From: Orlajensenia sp037404875
GTDB lineage: Bacteria > Actinomycetota > Actinomycetes > Actinomycetales > Microbacteriaceae
Assembly (NCBI RefSeq): GCF_037404875.1
Contig: NZ_JBBELO010000018.1
Location: forward strand, 1 to 64,000
DNA length: 64,000 nucleotides
Reading direction: 5' to 3'
Under the pieces are notes generated by a model. It had not been told where the DNA came from. It made no database searches and saw only the letters and a list, made by a program, of their open reading frames with translations. Below, one piece after another: positions 26,860 through 35,714 of this stretch; the first letter of the stretch is position 1, and every line of letters begins with the position of its first letter. The position numbers were made by a program, and so were the translations under genes.

Positions 26860-28074
26860 GTGAGCCTTCGCACCATCGGGGAACTCGGTTCCCTCGCCGG
26901 CACGCGGGTCATCGTCCGTTGCGACCTCAACGTCCCCCTGAAGGACGGTCGCATCACGGATGATGGCCGCGTGCGGGCATCACTGCCCACGCTGACCGCG
27001 CTGCTCGAGCAGGGTGCGCGCGTCATCGTCATCTCGCACCTCGGGCGCCCCGACGGCGCGCCCGACGCGAAGTACTCGCTCGGGCCCGTGGCGGAGCGAC
27101 TCTCGGAGCTGCTGGAGCGTCCGGTCGCCTTCGCGACCGACACCGTCGGCGAGTCCGCGCGTTCCGTCGTGGACGGCCTCGGAGACGGCGAGATCGCCGT
27201 CCTGGAGAACCTGCGGTTCAACGCCGGCGAGACCGCGAAGGACTCCGCCGAGCGAACCGTGTTCGCCCAGCAGCTCGCCGCCCTCGGTTCGGTTCTCGTC
27301 TCGGACGGTTTCGGCGTCGTGCACCGCAAGCAGGCGAGCGTCTACGAGCTCGCCGAGCTGCTTCCGAGCGCTGCCGGAACGCTCATCGCCGCCGAACTGC
27401 GCGTTCTCGAGAAGCTCACCCGCACGCCCGAGAAGCCCTACGCGGTGGTACTCGGCGGGTCGAAGGTCTCCGACAAGCTCGGTGTCATCGGCCACCTGCT
27501 GCCCCGGGTGGACTCGCTCCTCATCGGTGGCGGCATGCTGTTCACCTTCCTGGCCGCCCAGGGCCACCCGGTGGGAGCGAGCCTGCTCGAGACCGATCAG
27601 ATCGACACCGTGAAGGGCTATCTGGCGAAGGCCGAAGAGCTCGGTGTGAAGATCGTGCTGCCCACCGACATCGTCGTGGCGTCCGCCTTCGGAGAGGACG
27701 CCGAGCACGTCGTTCGCGCGGCCGACGCCATCGAGGACACCCCGTTCGGCGACAAGGGCATCGGCCTGGACATCGGGCCGGTCACCGCTGCGGCGTTCGC
27801 GGAGGTCATCCGCGGCTCGCGGACCGTGTTCTGGAATGGTCCGATGGGCGTCTTCGAGCTCGCGCCGTTCGCGGCGGGAACCAAGACGGTCGCACAGGCC
27901 CTCACCGAGGTCGACGGCCTCAGCGTCGTCGGCGGCGGCGACTCGGCCGCGGCCATCCGTGCCCTCGGCTTCAGCGACGACCAGTTCGGCCACGTGTCGA
28001 CCGGCGGCGGCGCGAGCCTGGAGTTCCTCGAGGGCAAGCGCCTTCCCGGACTGGAGGTGCTCGGATGGCAGTGA
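26860..28074 (+). CDS. pgk: Phosphoglycerate kinase
   Basis: 404 aa from GTG 26860 (GAGG 6 nt upstream). Substrate motif RCDLNVPLKDGRITDDGR (residues ~20-37), VISHLGRPDG, and the C-terminal nucleotide site SVVGGGDSAAAI with GHVSTGGGASLEFLEGK. The frame is open further upstream, but that would overlap gap in the wrong register. It makes ATP and 3-phosphoglycerate. The last 10 nt overlap the tpiA start, indicating translational coupling. Confidence 0.97.
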   Translation: MSLRTIGELGSLAGTRVIVRCDLNVPLKDGRITDDGRVRASLPTLTALLEQGARVIVISHLGRPDGAPDAKYSLGPVAERLSELLERPVAFATDTVGESARSVVDGLGDGEIAVLENLRFNAGETAKDSAERTVFAQQLAALGSVLVSDGFGVVHRKQASVYELAELLPSAAGTLIAAELRVLEKLTRTPEKPYAVVLGGSKVSDKLGVIGHLLPRVDSLLIGGGMLFTFLAAQGHPVGASLLETDQIDTVKGYLAKAEELGVKIVLPTDIVVASAFGEDAEHVVRAADAIEDTPFGDKGIGLDIGPVTAAAFAEVIRGSRTVFWNGPMGVFELAPFAAGTKTVAQALTEVDGLSVVGGGDSAAAIRALGFSDDQFGHVSTGGGASLEFLEGKRLPGLEVLGWQ

Positions 28075-28850
28075 GGACCCCGCTCATCGCGGGCAACTGG
28101 AAGCTCAACCTCGATCACCTGCAGGCGATCGCCTTCGTGCAGAAGCTGGCATGGAGCCTGAACGACGCGAAGCACGACTTCGCCGCGGTGGAGGTGGCGG
28201 TGTTCCCGCCGTTCACCGACCTGCGCAGTGTCCAGACGCTCGTCTCGAGTGACAAGCTCGCGATCGCTTTCGGCGCACAGGATGTCTCGGAGCACGACTC
28301 CGGCGCCTACACCGGTGAGATCTCGGGCGCGTTCCTGGCGAAGCTCGAGTGCAGCTACGTGATCATCGGGCACTCCGAGCGGCGCACCCTGCACCACGAG
28401 AGCGACGAGGTCGTCGGCGCGAAGGTGGCGGCCGCGCTGCGGCACGGCCTGGCACCGATCATCTGCGTCGGCGAGACGGCCGAGGACCTCGAGAAGCACG
28501 GCCCGAGCGCTGTGCCCGTCGCCCAGCTTCGTGCTGCGCTCTCGGGCGTCACGGGCGCGGCCGACGTCGTCGTTGCGTACGAGCCCGTCTGGGCCATCGG
28601 GTCGGGCCAGGCGGCCACTCCCGAGCAGGCCGAGCAGGTCGCGGCGGCGCTTCGCGCCGTCATCGAGGAGCTCCTCGGTGCGGATGTCGCGGGCAAGACG
28701 CGCATCCTCTACGGCGGCTCGGTGAAGTCCACCAACATCGCGGGCTTCATGCGCGAGCCGAACGTCGACGGCGCGCTCGTGGGCGGGGCCAGCCTCGACC
28801 TCGACGAGTTCGCGAGCATCGTGCGGTACAAGCAGCACGTGGGTCTCTGA
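28065..28850 (+). CDS. tpiA: Triosephosphate isomerase
   Basis: 261 aa. N-terminal AGNWKLN (Lys12-type catalytic residue), the electrophile His in IIGHSERR, catalytic Glu in VAYEPVWAIGSG, and YGGSVK / VGGASL phosphate-binding loops. It links dihydroxyacetone phosphate and glyceraldehyde-3-phosphate and completes the gap-pgk-tpiA operon. Confidence 0.98.
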   Translation: MAVRTPLIAGNWKLNLDHLQAIAFVQKLAWSLNDAKHDFAAVEVAVFPPFTDLRSVQTLVSSDKLAIAFGAQDVSEHDSGAYTGEISGAFLAKLECSYVIIGHSERRTLHHESDEVVGAKVAAALRHGLAPIICVGETAEDLEKHGPSAVPVAQLRAALSGVTGAADVVVAYEPVWAIGSGQAATPEQAEQVAAALRAVIEELLGADVAGKTRILYGGSVKSTNIAGFMREPNVDGALVGGASLDLDEFASIVRYKQHVGL

Positions 28851-28857
28851 CCCCTCC

Positions 28858-28892
28858 GACGGCCGGGTGGCGCGCAGGCGAGCCCGGCCGTC
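28858..28892 (+). terminator. Hairpin after tpiA
   Basis: GACGGCCGGG / CCCGGCCGTC, 10-bp stem with a 15-nt GC-rich loop, 7 nt after the tpiA stop. No T-run. A TATACT (28903-28908) just beyond it is a good -10 for secG. Confidence 0.65.
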
Positions 28893-28956
28893 AGTGCGCC
28901 GGTATACTGGCGTGTGATCCCGGCGCCTCTGCGCGCCGATATGCGAAAGGTTTCAC

Positions 28957-29208
28957 GTGGAGATTCTCCAGGTTGTTCTGCAGGTGCTGCTCGGTCTGAC
29001 GAGCCTGCTGCTCACCCTCCTCATCCTGCTTCACAAGGGACGCGGCGGCGGTCTGTCCGACATGTTCGGCGGCGGCGTCACCTCCAACCTCGGAGCATCG
29101 GGTGTCGCGGAGCGGAACCTGAACCGCATCACCGTCATTCTCGGACTCGTCTGGGTCGCCTGCATCGTCGTGCTGGGCCTCATCACGAAGTTCGAAGCCG
29201 GCGCCTGA
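28957..29208 (+). CDS. secG: Preprotein translocase subunit SecG
   Basis: 83 aa, GTG start with GAAAGG upstream. Two transmembrane helices (~5-25 and ~58-78) flank a Gly-rich cytoplasmic loop containing GRGGGLSDMFGGG, the SecG signature. It assists SecYE in protein export. tpiA-secG adjacency is common in Gram-positive bacteria. TATACT at 28903-28908 suggests a separate promoter with a ~42-nt leader. Confidence 0.95.
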   Translation: MEILQVVLQVLLGLTSLLLTLLILLHKGRGGGLSDMFGGGVTSNLGASGVAERNLNRITVILGLVWVACIVVLGLITKFEAGA

Positions 29209-29264
29209 GCGCCCGCACCATCACGCAGCGCGCCCGGGCGCGATGCACCTAGCGGAGGAAAGAA

Positions 29265-29633
29265 ATGGCTTCAGGTAGCAGCGCGATTCGCGGCTCACGC
29301 GTCGGCGCAGGTCCCATGGGCGAGCAGGATCGCGGATTCCACGCGGACCGCGTAGCGGTCTCGTACTGGGACGCGCTGGGCAACGAGACGGTGCGCTACT
29401 TCGCCGCGAGCCTGCCCGAGGAAGAGATCCCCGAGGTCATCGACTCGCCCTCGTCCGGACTGCCGGCCGGCCGCGACAAGGAGAACCCGCCCTCGGTGGC
29501 CAAGACCGAGCCGTACAAGACGCACCTCGCCTACGTGAAGGAGCGTCGCACCGAGGAGGAGGCCGAGCAGCTGTTGCAGGAAGCCCTCAACCAGTTGCGC
29601 GAGCGTCGCGGAACGGCGACCGCCTCCGAGTGA
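29265..29633 (+). CDS. rbpA: RNA polymerase-binding protein RbpA
   Basis: 122 aa. Actinobacteria-specific transcription activator that binds the housekeeping sigma factor and stabilises open complexes. Seen here: N-terminal IRGSRVG tail, a core corresponding to the RbpA core domain but with VSYWDALGNETVRYFAA, a linker, and the C-terminal sigma-interaction helix region (KTHLAYVKERRTEEEAEQLL). AGCGGAGG lies 8 nt upstream of the ATG. The core lacks the cysteine pair of zinc-binding homologues. Confidence 0.94.
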   Translation: MASGSSAIRGSRVGAGPMGEQDRGFHADRVAVSYWDALGNETVRYFAASLPEEEIPEVIDSPSSGLPAGRDKENPPSVAKTEPYKTHLAYVKERRTEEEAEQLLQEALNQLRERRGTATASE

Positions 29634-29642
29634 TCGCAGAGA

Positions 29643-29672
29643 GAAGGCCCCTGGTGCGAACCAGGGGCCTTC
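29643..29672. terminator. Bidirectional terminator between rbpA and pgl
   Basis: Perfect 13-bp stem GAAGGCCCCTGGT / ACCAGGGGCCTTC with GNRA-type loop GCGA, followed on the plus strand by TTCG. It lies between two convergent stops (rbpA ends 29633, pgl ends 29686), so it can stop both transcripts. Confidence 0.85.
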
Positions 29673-29685
29673 TTCGTGCGCCGTA

Positions 29686-30456
29686 CTAGTAGCTCGGGGC
29701 GATGAGGTTCTCGGGTACCTCCGCTGCCGCCTCGGCATCGACGAAGAAGACCGTGCGCTTGCGTCCCTTGATGCCGGCCACCGGCACCTCGTCACGCGAG
29801 GCACCCGCCAAGGCGAGTCCGAGCGCGGATGCCTTGTCGGCTCCGGCGAGCACGAGCCACACGCGGTCGGACGAGTTCAGGGCCGGACGCGTCAGGCTCA
29901 GGCGATCGGGCGGCGGCTTGGGGGAGTTGCGCACCGAGATCACCGCGCAGTCATCCAGGCTGATACCCGAGCGGTGCGGGAACAACGACGCCACGTGCCC
30001 GTCGGGGCCCACGCCCAGGAACGTGATGTCGAACCGCGGCATCCCGGTGTTCCCGGCCGCGTGGGCGCCGAGTTCGGCCTCGTACCGCGAGACGGCATCA
30101 TCCAGCTCGATGCCCTCGCCGGATGCCGGGAAGGGGTGCACGTTCTCGGGCGGCACGGCGATGTGGTCCAGGAGCGCCTCGCGGGCCTGCTTCTCGTTGC
30201 GCTCGTCGTCATCACGCGGCACCCAGCGCTCGTCGCCCCACCAGAAGCTCACGCGAGACCAGTCGATCGTGTCGCGCGCGGGATTGGCGTTGATCGACGC
30301 GAGCACGGCCGTTCCGATGCGCCCGCCCGTCAGCACGACGTTAGCCTCGCCGAGGTCGTCGAGGATGTCGACCATCTTGGTGATGAAGCGCGCCGCCACG
30401 GACGCGACGAGTGCGTCGGTGTCGTGGTGGACGAGAACGCGTCGTTCAGTGCTCAT
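29686..30456 (-). CDS. pgl: 6-phosphogluconolactonase
   Basis: 256 aa (DevB/SOL type). Hydrolyses 6-phosphogluconolactone in the oxidative pentose phosphate pathway. Motifs: LTGGRIGTAVL near the N-terminus, WGDERWVPRDDDERN (residues ~73-87) and FLGVGPDGHVASLFPH (~145-160), carrying the catalytic His. The ATG overlaps the opcA stop (ATGA); it is the last gene of the tkt-to-pgl operon. Confidence 0.95.
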   Translation of the reverse strand: MSTERRVLVHHDTDALVASVAARFITKMVDILDDLGEANVVLTGGRIGTAVLASINANPARDTIDWSRVSFWWGDERWVPRDDDERNEKQAREALLDHIAVPPENVHPFPASGEGIELDDAVSRYEAELGAHAAGNTGMPRFDITFLGVGPDGHVASLFPHRSGISLDDCAVISVRNSPKPPPDRLSLTRPALNSSDRVWLVLAGADKASALGLALAGASRDEVPVAGIKGRKRTVFFVDAEAAAEVPENLIAPSY

Positions 30457-31418
30457 GCAAGGGCTCCGGTCGTGATCTCGGTCGGCTCGCCGAGGCTCGC
30501 GAGGCCGGTCGTGATGACCTGTCCGTAGAGCTCGTCGGGGTCGAGCCGGCGCAGCTCGTCCGAGAGGCAGTCTCGCAGGCTGCGCCGCTGCAACGCCACC
30601 TCGTGGGAGGGCTGGCCCGGTTGCGTCAGCGTCGCGATCCGCGAGGTCACCCGCACGAGGTCGATGGACTCGTCATCGCGGAACAGCCGCACGCCGTGGA
30701 TGCCCTGCGGGTGGTCCTCGCCCGTCAGTGCGTAGCGGGTCTCGCACTGCAGCGCCTGGTGCAGCCACGCGGCGAGCAACGTCGTCGAGGGAGACTCGGC
30801 AGAACCGGAGACCTCGACGGCGGTGATGTTCTCGTACGGCGGCTGGTCGAGCACGGCCGCGAGCTGGGCGCGCCAGAGCGTCGTGCGCGTCCACGCGAAG
30901 TCGGTGTCGCCGGGCGTGTAGGTGCGGGCGCACCGATCGAGCGCCTGCTGCGGGTCGGAGGTGCGCGATGAGGCGTCCGTGATGCGGCGCAGGGCGATGC
31001 GGCCGAGCGGCGAGTCGCCGGGAACCTCGGGGGCACGTCCCGGCCACCAGACCACCACGGGGGCATCCGGCAGCAGGAGCGCCATGACGAGGCTCTGCTC
31101 GTCGATGGCCGCCTCGCCGCGCGGGCGCAGCATGATGACCTCGCTCGCGCCGGCGTCGCCGCCCACGCGGATCTCGGCATCGAGCCGTGGCGCCTCCTCG
31201 GAGGAGGACTCCGGGTCGGTGGCGATGACGATCACGCGCATCGGGTGCTCGCGCGAGGCGTCGTTGGCCGCCTCGATGGCCTCCTCCGCCGCGGACTCGT
31301 CCGCGGCGATGATGAGGGTCAGCACGCGTCCGAGGGCGACGGCGCCACCCTCCTCACGCAGCTTGACGAGGGTCTTCGAGATGCCACTCGTCGTGGTGTC
31401 GGGCAGGTCGACGATCAT
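30453..31418 (-). CDS. opcA: Glucose-6-phosphate dehydrogenase assembly protein OpcA
   Basis: 321 aa from ATG at complement 31416-31418, which overlaps the zwf stop (ATGA). Starts MIVDLPDTTTSGISKTLVKLREEGG, characteristic of OpcA. APVVVWWPGRAP and LGRIALRRITDAS are further conserved segments. OpcA is needed for assembly or activity of Zwf in actinobacteria and cyanobacteria. The frame is open upstream to 31994, but that part is antisense-like sequence over zwf and is rejected. Confidence 0.93.
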   Translation of the reverse strand: MIVDLPDTTTSGISKTLVKLREEGGAVALGRVLTLIIAADESAAEEAIEAANDASREHPMRVIVIATDPESSSEEAPRLDAEIRVGGDAGASEVIMLRPRGEAAIDEQSLVMALLLPDAPVVVWWPGRAPEVPGDSPLGRIALRRITDASSRTSDPQQALDRCARTYTPGDTDFAWTRTTLWRAQLAAVLDQPPYENITAVEVSGSAESPSTTLLAAWLHQALQCETRYALTGEDHPQGIHGVRLFRDDESIDLVRVTSRIATLTQPGQPSHEVALQRRSLRDCLSDELRRLDPDELYGQVITTGLASLGEPTEITTGALA

Positions 31419-32944
31419 GGGCGCCTCCAAGTGCGGCCGTCGCGGGCGAGGAGATCCTCCGCGGATTTCGGACCCCAGGAACCGGGTCGGTACTGCTCGG
31501 GCTGGCCCTGGGTCGCCCAGAACTCCTCGATCGGATCCAGGATCTTCCACGAGAGCTCGACCTCCTCGTGTCGGGGGAAGAGCGGGGGCTCGCCGAGGAG
31601 CACATCGAGGATGAGTCGCTCGTACGCCTCGGTGAAGGCGTGGCCGTAACCGAAGTCCATGGTCACGTCGCGCACCTGCATGCCGGCACCGGGAACCTTG
31701 GACCCGAACCGGATGGTGATGCCCTCGTCGGGCTGAACCCGGATGACGAGGGCGTTCTGTCCGAGCATCGAGGTCTGCGAGCCCTGGAAGAGCTGCTGCG
31801 GGGCGCGCTTGAACACGACCGCGATCTCGGTCACCCGGCGGCCGAGCCGCTTGCCGGCGCGAAGGTAGAACGGAACGCCCGCCCACCGGCGCGTGCCGAT
31901 CTCGAGCTTCACGGCCGCGTAGGTCTCGGTGGTGGAGTCCGGGTTCATGCCCTCCTCCTCGAGGAAGCCGAGGACCTTCTCGCCGCCCTCCCATCCGCCG
32001 GCGTACTGGCCTCGAGCCGTCGCGGTCGAGAGGTCCTCTGGCAGGCGCACGGCCGAGAGGATCTTCTCCTTCTCGGCACGCAGGTCGCTCGCCTTGAACG
32101 AGATCGGCTCTTCCATCGCGGTGAGGGCGAGCAGCTGCAGCAGGTGGTTCTGGATGACGTCGCGCGCCGCCCCGATGCCGTCGTAGTAGCCGGCGCGGCC
32201 GCCCACTCCGATGTCCTCCGCCATCGTGATCTGCACGTGGTCGACGAAGTTGCTGTTCCAGATGGGCTCGTAGAGCTGGTTGGCGAAGCGCAGGGCCAGG
32301 ATGTTCTGGACCGTCTCCTTGCCGAGGTAGTGGTCGATGCGGAACACCGCGTCCTGCGGGAACACCGAGCCGACGACCTGGTTCAGCTCACGTGCCGACT
32401 GCAGGTCGTGTCCGAAGGGCTTCTCGATGACGACGCGTCGCCACTGTCCGTCCTTCTTCTCGGCGAGACCGGACCGGCGCAGCTGCTCCGTGACCTGGGG
32501 GAACGCCTTGGGCGGGATCGACAGGTAGAAGGCGTGGTTGCCCATGGTTCCCCGGTCGCGATCCAGTTCGTCGAGGGTGTTCTTCAGCGTCTCGAATGCG
32601 GCGTCGTCGTCGAACGTGCCCGGCACGAAGCGGATGCCCTGGGCCAGTTGCTCCCAGACCTCCTCGCGGAACTCCGTGCGCGCGTACTGCTCGACCGAGT
32701 CGTGCACGATCTGCATGAAGTCCTGGTCTTCCCAGTCCCTGCGGGCGAAGCCGACGAGCCCGAATCCGGGAGGAAGCAGGCCGCGATTGGCGAGGTCGTA
32801 GACCGCGGGCATGAGCTTCTTGCGCGAGAGGTCGCCGGTCACGCCGAAGATGACCAGTGCGCTCGGGCCGGCGATGCGGTTCAGGCGGAAATCGACCGGC
32901 GATCGCAGCGGATTGTGCTGCTCCGTGACGTCAGCGGATGACAT
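31415..32944 (-). CDS. zwf: Glucose-6-phosphate 1-dehydrogenase
   Basis: 509 aa. Rossmann motif VIFGVTGDLSRKKLMPA near residue 32, active-site RIDHYLGKETVQN near 200 (catalytic His in the following conserved region), and KPFGHDLQSA. First enzyme of the oxidative pentose phosphate pathway, producing NADPH. Starts 18 nt after pgi and ends overlapping opcA. Confidence 0.97.
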   Translation of the reverse strand: MSSADVTEQHNPLRSPVDFRLNRIAGPSALVIFGVTGDLSRKKLMPAVYDLANRGLLPPGFGLVGFARRDWEDQDFMQIVHDSVEQYARTEFREEVWEQLAQGIRFVPGTFDDDAAFETLKNTLDELDRDRGTMGNHAFYLSIPPKAFPQVTEQLRRSGLAEKKDGQWRRVVIEKPFGHDLQSARELNQVVGSVFPQDAVFRIDHYLGKETVQNILALRFANQLYEPIWNSNFVDHVQITMAEDIGVGGRAGYYDGIGAARDVIQNHLLQLLALTAMEEPISFKASDLRAEKEKILSAVRLPEDLSTATARGQYAGGWEGGEKVLGFLEEEGMNPDSTTETYAAVKLEIGTRRWAGVPFYLRAGKRLGRRVTEIAVVFKRAPQQLFQGSQTSMLGQNALVIRVQPDEGITIRFGSKVPGAGMQVRDVTMDFGYGHAFTEAYERLILDVLLGEPPLFPRHEEVELSWKILDPIEEFWATQGQPEQYRPGSWGPKSAEDLLARDGRTWRRP

Positions 32945-32962
32945 GCGTCTCCTTCTTGCCGG

Positions 32963-34567
32963 TCAACGGATCGCGTCGAACAGTGCGTCGACGTCCGCAG
33001 CGGCATCCGTGAGGTTCAGGCGCAGCACGGGGCGACCGTGATCGGCGAGCACGCTCGCGTCGCCGCTGGCCTGGGCCTGGATGAGCTGCCCGAAGGTGAA
33101 CGGGCGCTCGGGGATGTCGAGGTCTTCGACGGGGTTCTGCGTGATCTGCAGGAACACGCCGACCGCCGGTCCGCCCTTGTGGAACTGCCCGGTGGAGTGC
33201 AGGAACCGCGGGCCCCATCCGAACGTGACCGGACGGCCGGAGCGCGCGGCGAGCAGCGAACGCAACTGCGCCAACTGGGGGAGGGCGATGCGGTTGACGT
33301 ACGCCTGCACCGAGATGTAGCCGTTCGCGGGCAGCTCCTCGAGCAGCACCTCGAGCGCCGACGCGAGGTCGCTGGATGCGCCGATGACATCGGGCGTTCC
33401 GCGCACCTCGATGCCGCCGGTCACGAAGGCGGCGGGCTCCGGCGCCGGAGTGGAATCCAGCAGGCCGCGTGCGGCGATCTTGGCGGACTCGACGTCGGGC
33501 TGGTCGAAGGGGTTGATGCCCAGGATGCGCCCGGCGACGGCCGTCGCGTACTCCCAGACGAGGAACTGCGCTCCGAGGGTTCCGCTGACGCGGATCTCGT
33601 CGGCGCCGTCTTCGGAGAAGACGTGGTCTCCGGCCTCGTCGACCAGGCGCACGAGCAGCAGGTCGTCGAGTCCGGCGGTGATCTCGGGTGCGTCCTTCTC
33701 CAGCACGACGGGAAGGATGCCGGTGCCCTGCTTGCCCGTGGACTCGGCGATGAGCTGTTCGACCCAGTCGCCGAAGCCCACGATGTGGGTGCCGTCGGCC
33801 ACCAGGCCCAGCTTGTCGCGACGCGGGTTCGTTGCGGCGATGGCTGCACCCAGGATGAGACCCGGGTTCTCGTCGTTGTCGACGGCGAGCTGCAGCGCGA
33901 TCGTCTCGGCCTCGTCGAGCAGTTCGCCGAGGTCGACGCCGGCGAGGCCAGAGGGAACCAGTCCGAAGGCGGTGAGGGCCGAGTAGCGACCGCCCACGTT
34001 CGGGTCCGCGTTGAAGACGCGGTAGCCCTCGGCGCGAGCGGACTGATCCAGCGGCGAACCGGGGTCGGTCACGACGATGATGCGGGTGAGCGGGTTGATG
34101 CCGAGCGCCCGGAAGGCGCGCTCGAAGACCCGGCGCTGGCTGTCGGTCTCCACCGTGGAGCCCGACTTCGACGAGACCACGAGGGCGGTCTCGGCGAGCC
34201 GGTCGCCCAGGGCGTCCAGAACCTGGCCGGGCTCGGTGGAGTCCAGCACGGTGAGGTCGACGCCGACGGTGCGGGTGATCACCTCGGGTGCCAGGGAGGA
34301 CCCGCCCATGCCGGCGAGGGCGATGTGGCGAACGCCGGCCGCGTGGAGCTCCTCGCGCAGGGTGGTGATCTCGGGAACGAGCGGGCGCGAGATGGCGACG
34401 GACTCTGTCCAGCCGAGGCGCTTGGCAGCCTCCTCCTCGGCGTCGGGACCCCAGAGGGCGGCGTCGAGGCCGGTGATGCCCGACGCGACGAGGTCGTCGA
34501 CCAGTGCGGGCAGCGCGCTGCGCACAGCGTCGGCGGCGGCGCCGCTGACGGCGATCTTGAAGCTCAC
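32963..34567 (-). CDS. pgi: Glucose-6-phosphate isomerase
   Basis: 534 aa from GTG at complement 34565-34567, overlapping the tal stop (GTGA). Recognised by GMGGSSLAPEV, VVSSKSGSTVET (sugar-phosphate loop), and the C-terminal QFHKGGPAVGVFLQI carrying the catalytic Lys region. It is the atypical PGI type seen in Actinobacteria, without the classical PGI signature order. Its placement between tal and zwf ties glycolysis to the pentose phosphate operon. The upstream open frame (to 34876) is rejected. Confidence 0.93.
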   Translation of the reverse strand: MSFKIAVSGAAADAVRSALPALVDDLVASGITGLDAALWGPDAEEEAAKRLGWTESVAISRPLVPEITTLREELHAAGVRHIALAGMGGSSLAPEVITRTVGVDLTVLDSTEPGQVLDALGDRLAETALVVSSKSGSTVETDSQRRVFERAFRALGINPLTRIIVVTDPGSPLDQSARAEGYRVFNADPNVGGRYSALTAFGLVPSGLAGVDLGELLDEAETIALQLAVDNDENPGLILGAAIAATNPRRDKLGLVADGTHIVGFGDWVEQLIAESTGKQGTGILPVVLEKDAPEITAGLDDLLLVRLVDEAGDHVFSEDGADEIRVSGTLGAQFLVWEYATAVAGRILGINPFDQPDVESAKIAARGLLDSTPAPEPAAFVTGGIEVRGTPDVIGASSDLASALEVLLEELPANGYISVQAYVNRIALPQLAQLRSLLAARSGRPVTFGWGPRFLHSTGQFHKGGPAVGVFLQITQNPVEDLDIPERPFTFGQLIQAQASGDASVLADHGRPVLRLNLTDAAADVDALFDAIR

Positions 34568-35691
34568 TTGGCCGCCTCCAGCGCCGTCTTCACGGTCTCG
34601 AGCAGTTCGTTCCACGACACGATGAACTTCTCCACGCCCTCCTTCTCGAGCAGGGCGGTGACCTCGTCGTACGAGACGCCGACCTTCTCGAGGGCGTCGA
34701 GCACCTCGCGAGCCGCGGCGTAGGAGCCGGTGACGGAGTCTCCGGCGATCTCGGCGTGGTCGAACGTCGCCTCGAGGGTCTTCTCGGGCATCGTGTTGAC
34801 GACGCCGGGTGCCACGAGGTTGGTGACGTAGAGCGTGTCGGGAAGGCTCGGGTCCTTGACGCCGGTCGAGGCCCACAGGGGGCGCTGCTTGTTGGCTCCC
34901 GCCTCCAGCAGTGCCTTCGCACGGTCCGTGGCGAACTCCTGCTCGAACAGCTGGTAGGCCAGCTGCGCGTTGGCGACCCCGGCCTTGCTCTTGAGGGCGA
35001 TCGCCTCGTCGGTTCCGATGGCGCCCAGGCGCTTGTCGATCTCGGTGTCCACGCGGGAGACGAAGAACGAGGCGACCGACTCGATGCTCGAGATGTCGAT
35101 GCCGGCGGCCTTGGCCTTCTCCAGTCCGGCGAGGTAGGCCTCGATGACGGCGCGGTGACGCTCGAGGCTGAAGATGAGCGTGACGTTGACGCTGATGCCG
35201 GCCCCGATGACCTCGGTGATGGCCTCGAGGCCCTCGATCGTCGCGGGGATCTTGATCATCGCGTTCGGGCGGTCGACCTTGGCCCAGAGCTGCTTGGCCT
35301 GGGCGATCGTGCCGGCGGCGTCGTGCGCGAGACCGGGCTCGACCTCGATGGAGACGCGTCCGTCGACCTTGCCCGATGCCTCGTAGACCGGGCGGAAGAT
35401 CTCCGCGGCGTGCGCCACGTCATCCGTCGTGATCTCGAAGACGGCCTCGTCGACGCTCGCCCCGCTCGCGGCGAGCTGGCGTACCTGCTCGTCGTAGGAG
35501 CTTCCGTTGGCCAGGGCCGCGGCGAAGATCGTCGGGTTCGTCGTGACGCCCACGACGTTCCTCTCGTCGATGAGCTTCTGCAGCCCGCCCGACGTGATGC
35601 GCTGGCGCGACAGGTCGTCGAGCCAGATGCTGACGCCGGCGGCGCTGAGCGCGGCCGTGGGAGTGGTGGTCGTGGTGTTCGTGTCAGTCAT
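34564..35691 (-). CDS. tal: Transaldolase
   Basis: 375 aa from ATG at complement 35689-35691; GGAGAG lies ~9 nt upstream. Motifs VGVTTNPTIF (residues ~48-57), MIKIPAT with the Schiff-base Lys near 142, and SVNVTLIFSLERH. It belongs to the long (~370 aa) actinobacterial/cyanobacterial transaldolase class. A 23-bp gap separates it from tkt. The frame open to 36237 lies antisense inside tkt and is not coding. Confidence 0.96.
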   Translation of the reverse strand: MTDTNTTTTTPTAALSAAGVSIWLDDLSRQRITSGGLQKLIDERNVVGVTTNPTIFAAALANGSSYDEQVRQLAASGASVDEAVFEITTDDVAHAAEIFRPVYEASGKVDGRVSIEVEPGLAHDAAGTIAQAKQLWAKVDRPNAMIKIPATIEGLEAITEVIGAGISVNVTLIFSLERHRAVIEAYLAGLEKAKAAGIDISSIESVASFFVSRVDTEIDKRLGAIGTDEAIALKSKAGVANAQLAYQLFEQEFATDRAKALLEAGANKQRPLWASTGVKDPSLPDTLYVTNLVAPGVVNTMPEKTLEATFDHAEIAGDSVTGSYAAAREVLDALEKVGVSYDEVTALLEKEGVEKFIVSWNELLETVKTALEAAK

Positions 35692-35714
35692 TTTTCGCTT
35701 CTCTCCAGAACGCG

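Noticed and set aside
29229..29242. 14-bp palindrome CGCGCCCGGGCGCG between secG and rbpA
   Set aside because: Pure G/C self-complementarity is frequent at this base composition. There is no loop for a hairpin and no promoter nearby, so it is not reported as an operator.
31419..31994. N-terminal extension of opcA
   Set aside because: The extra ~190 residues lie inside zwf in another frame and are Arg/Pro-rich. The conserved OpcA start coincides with the ATGA overlap at 31418.
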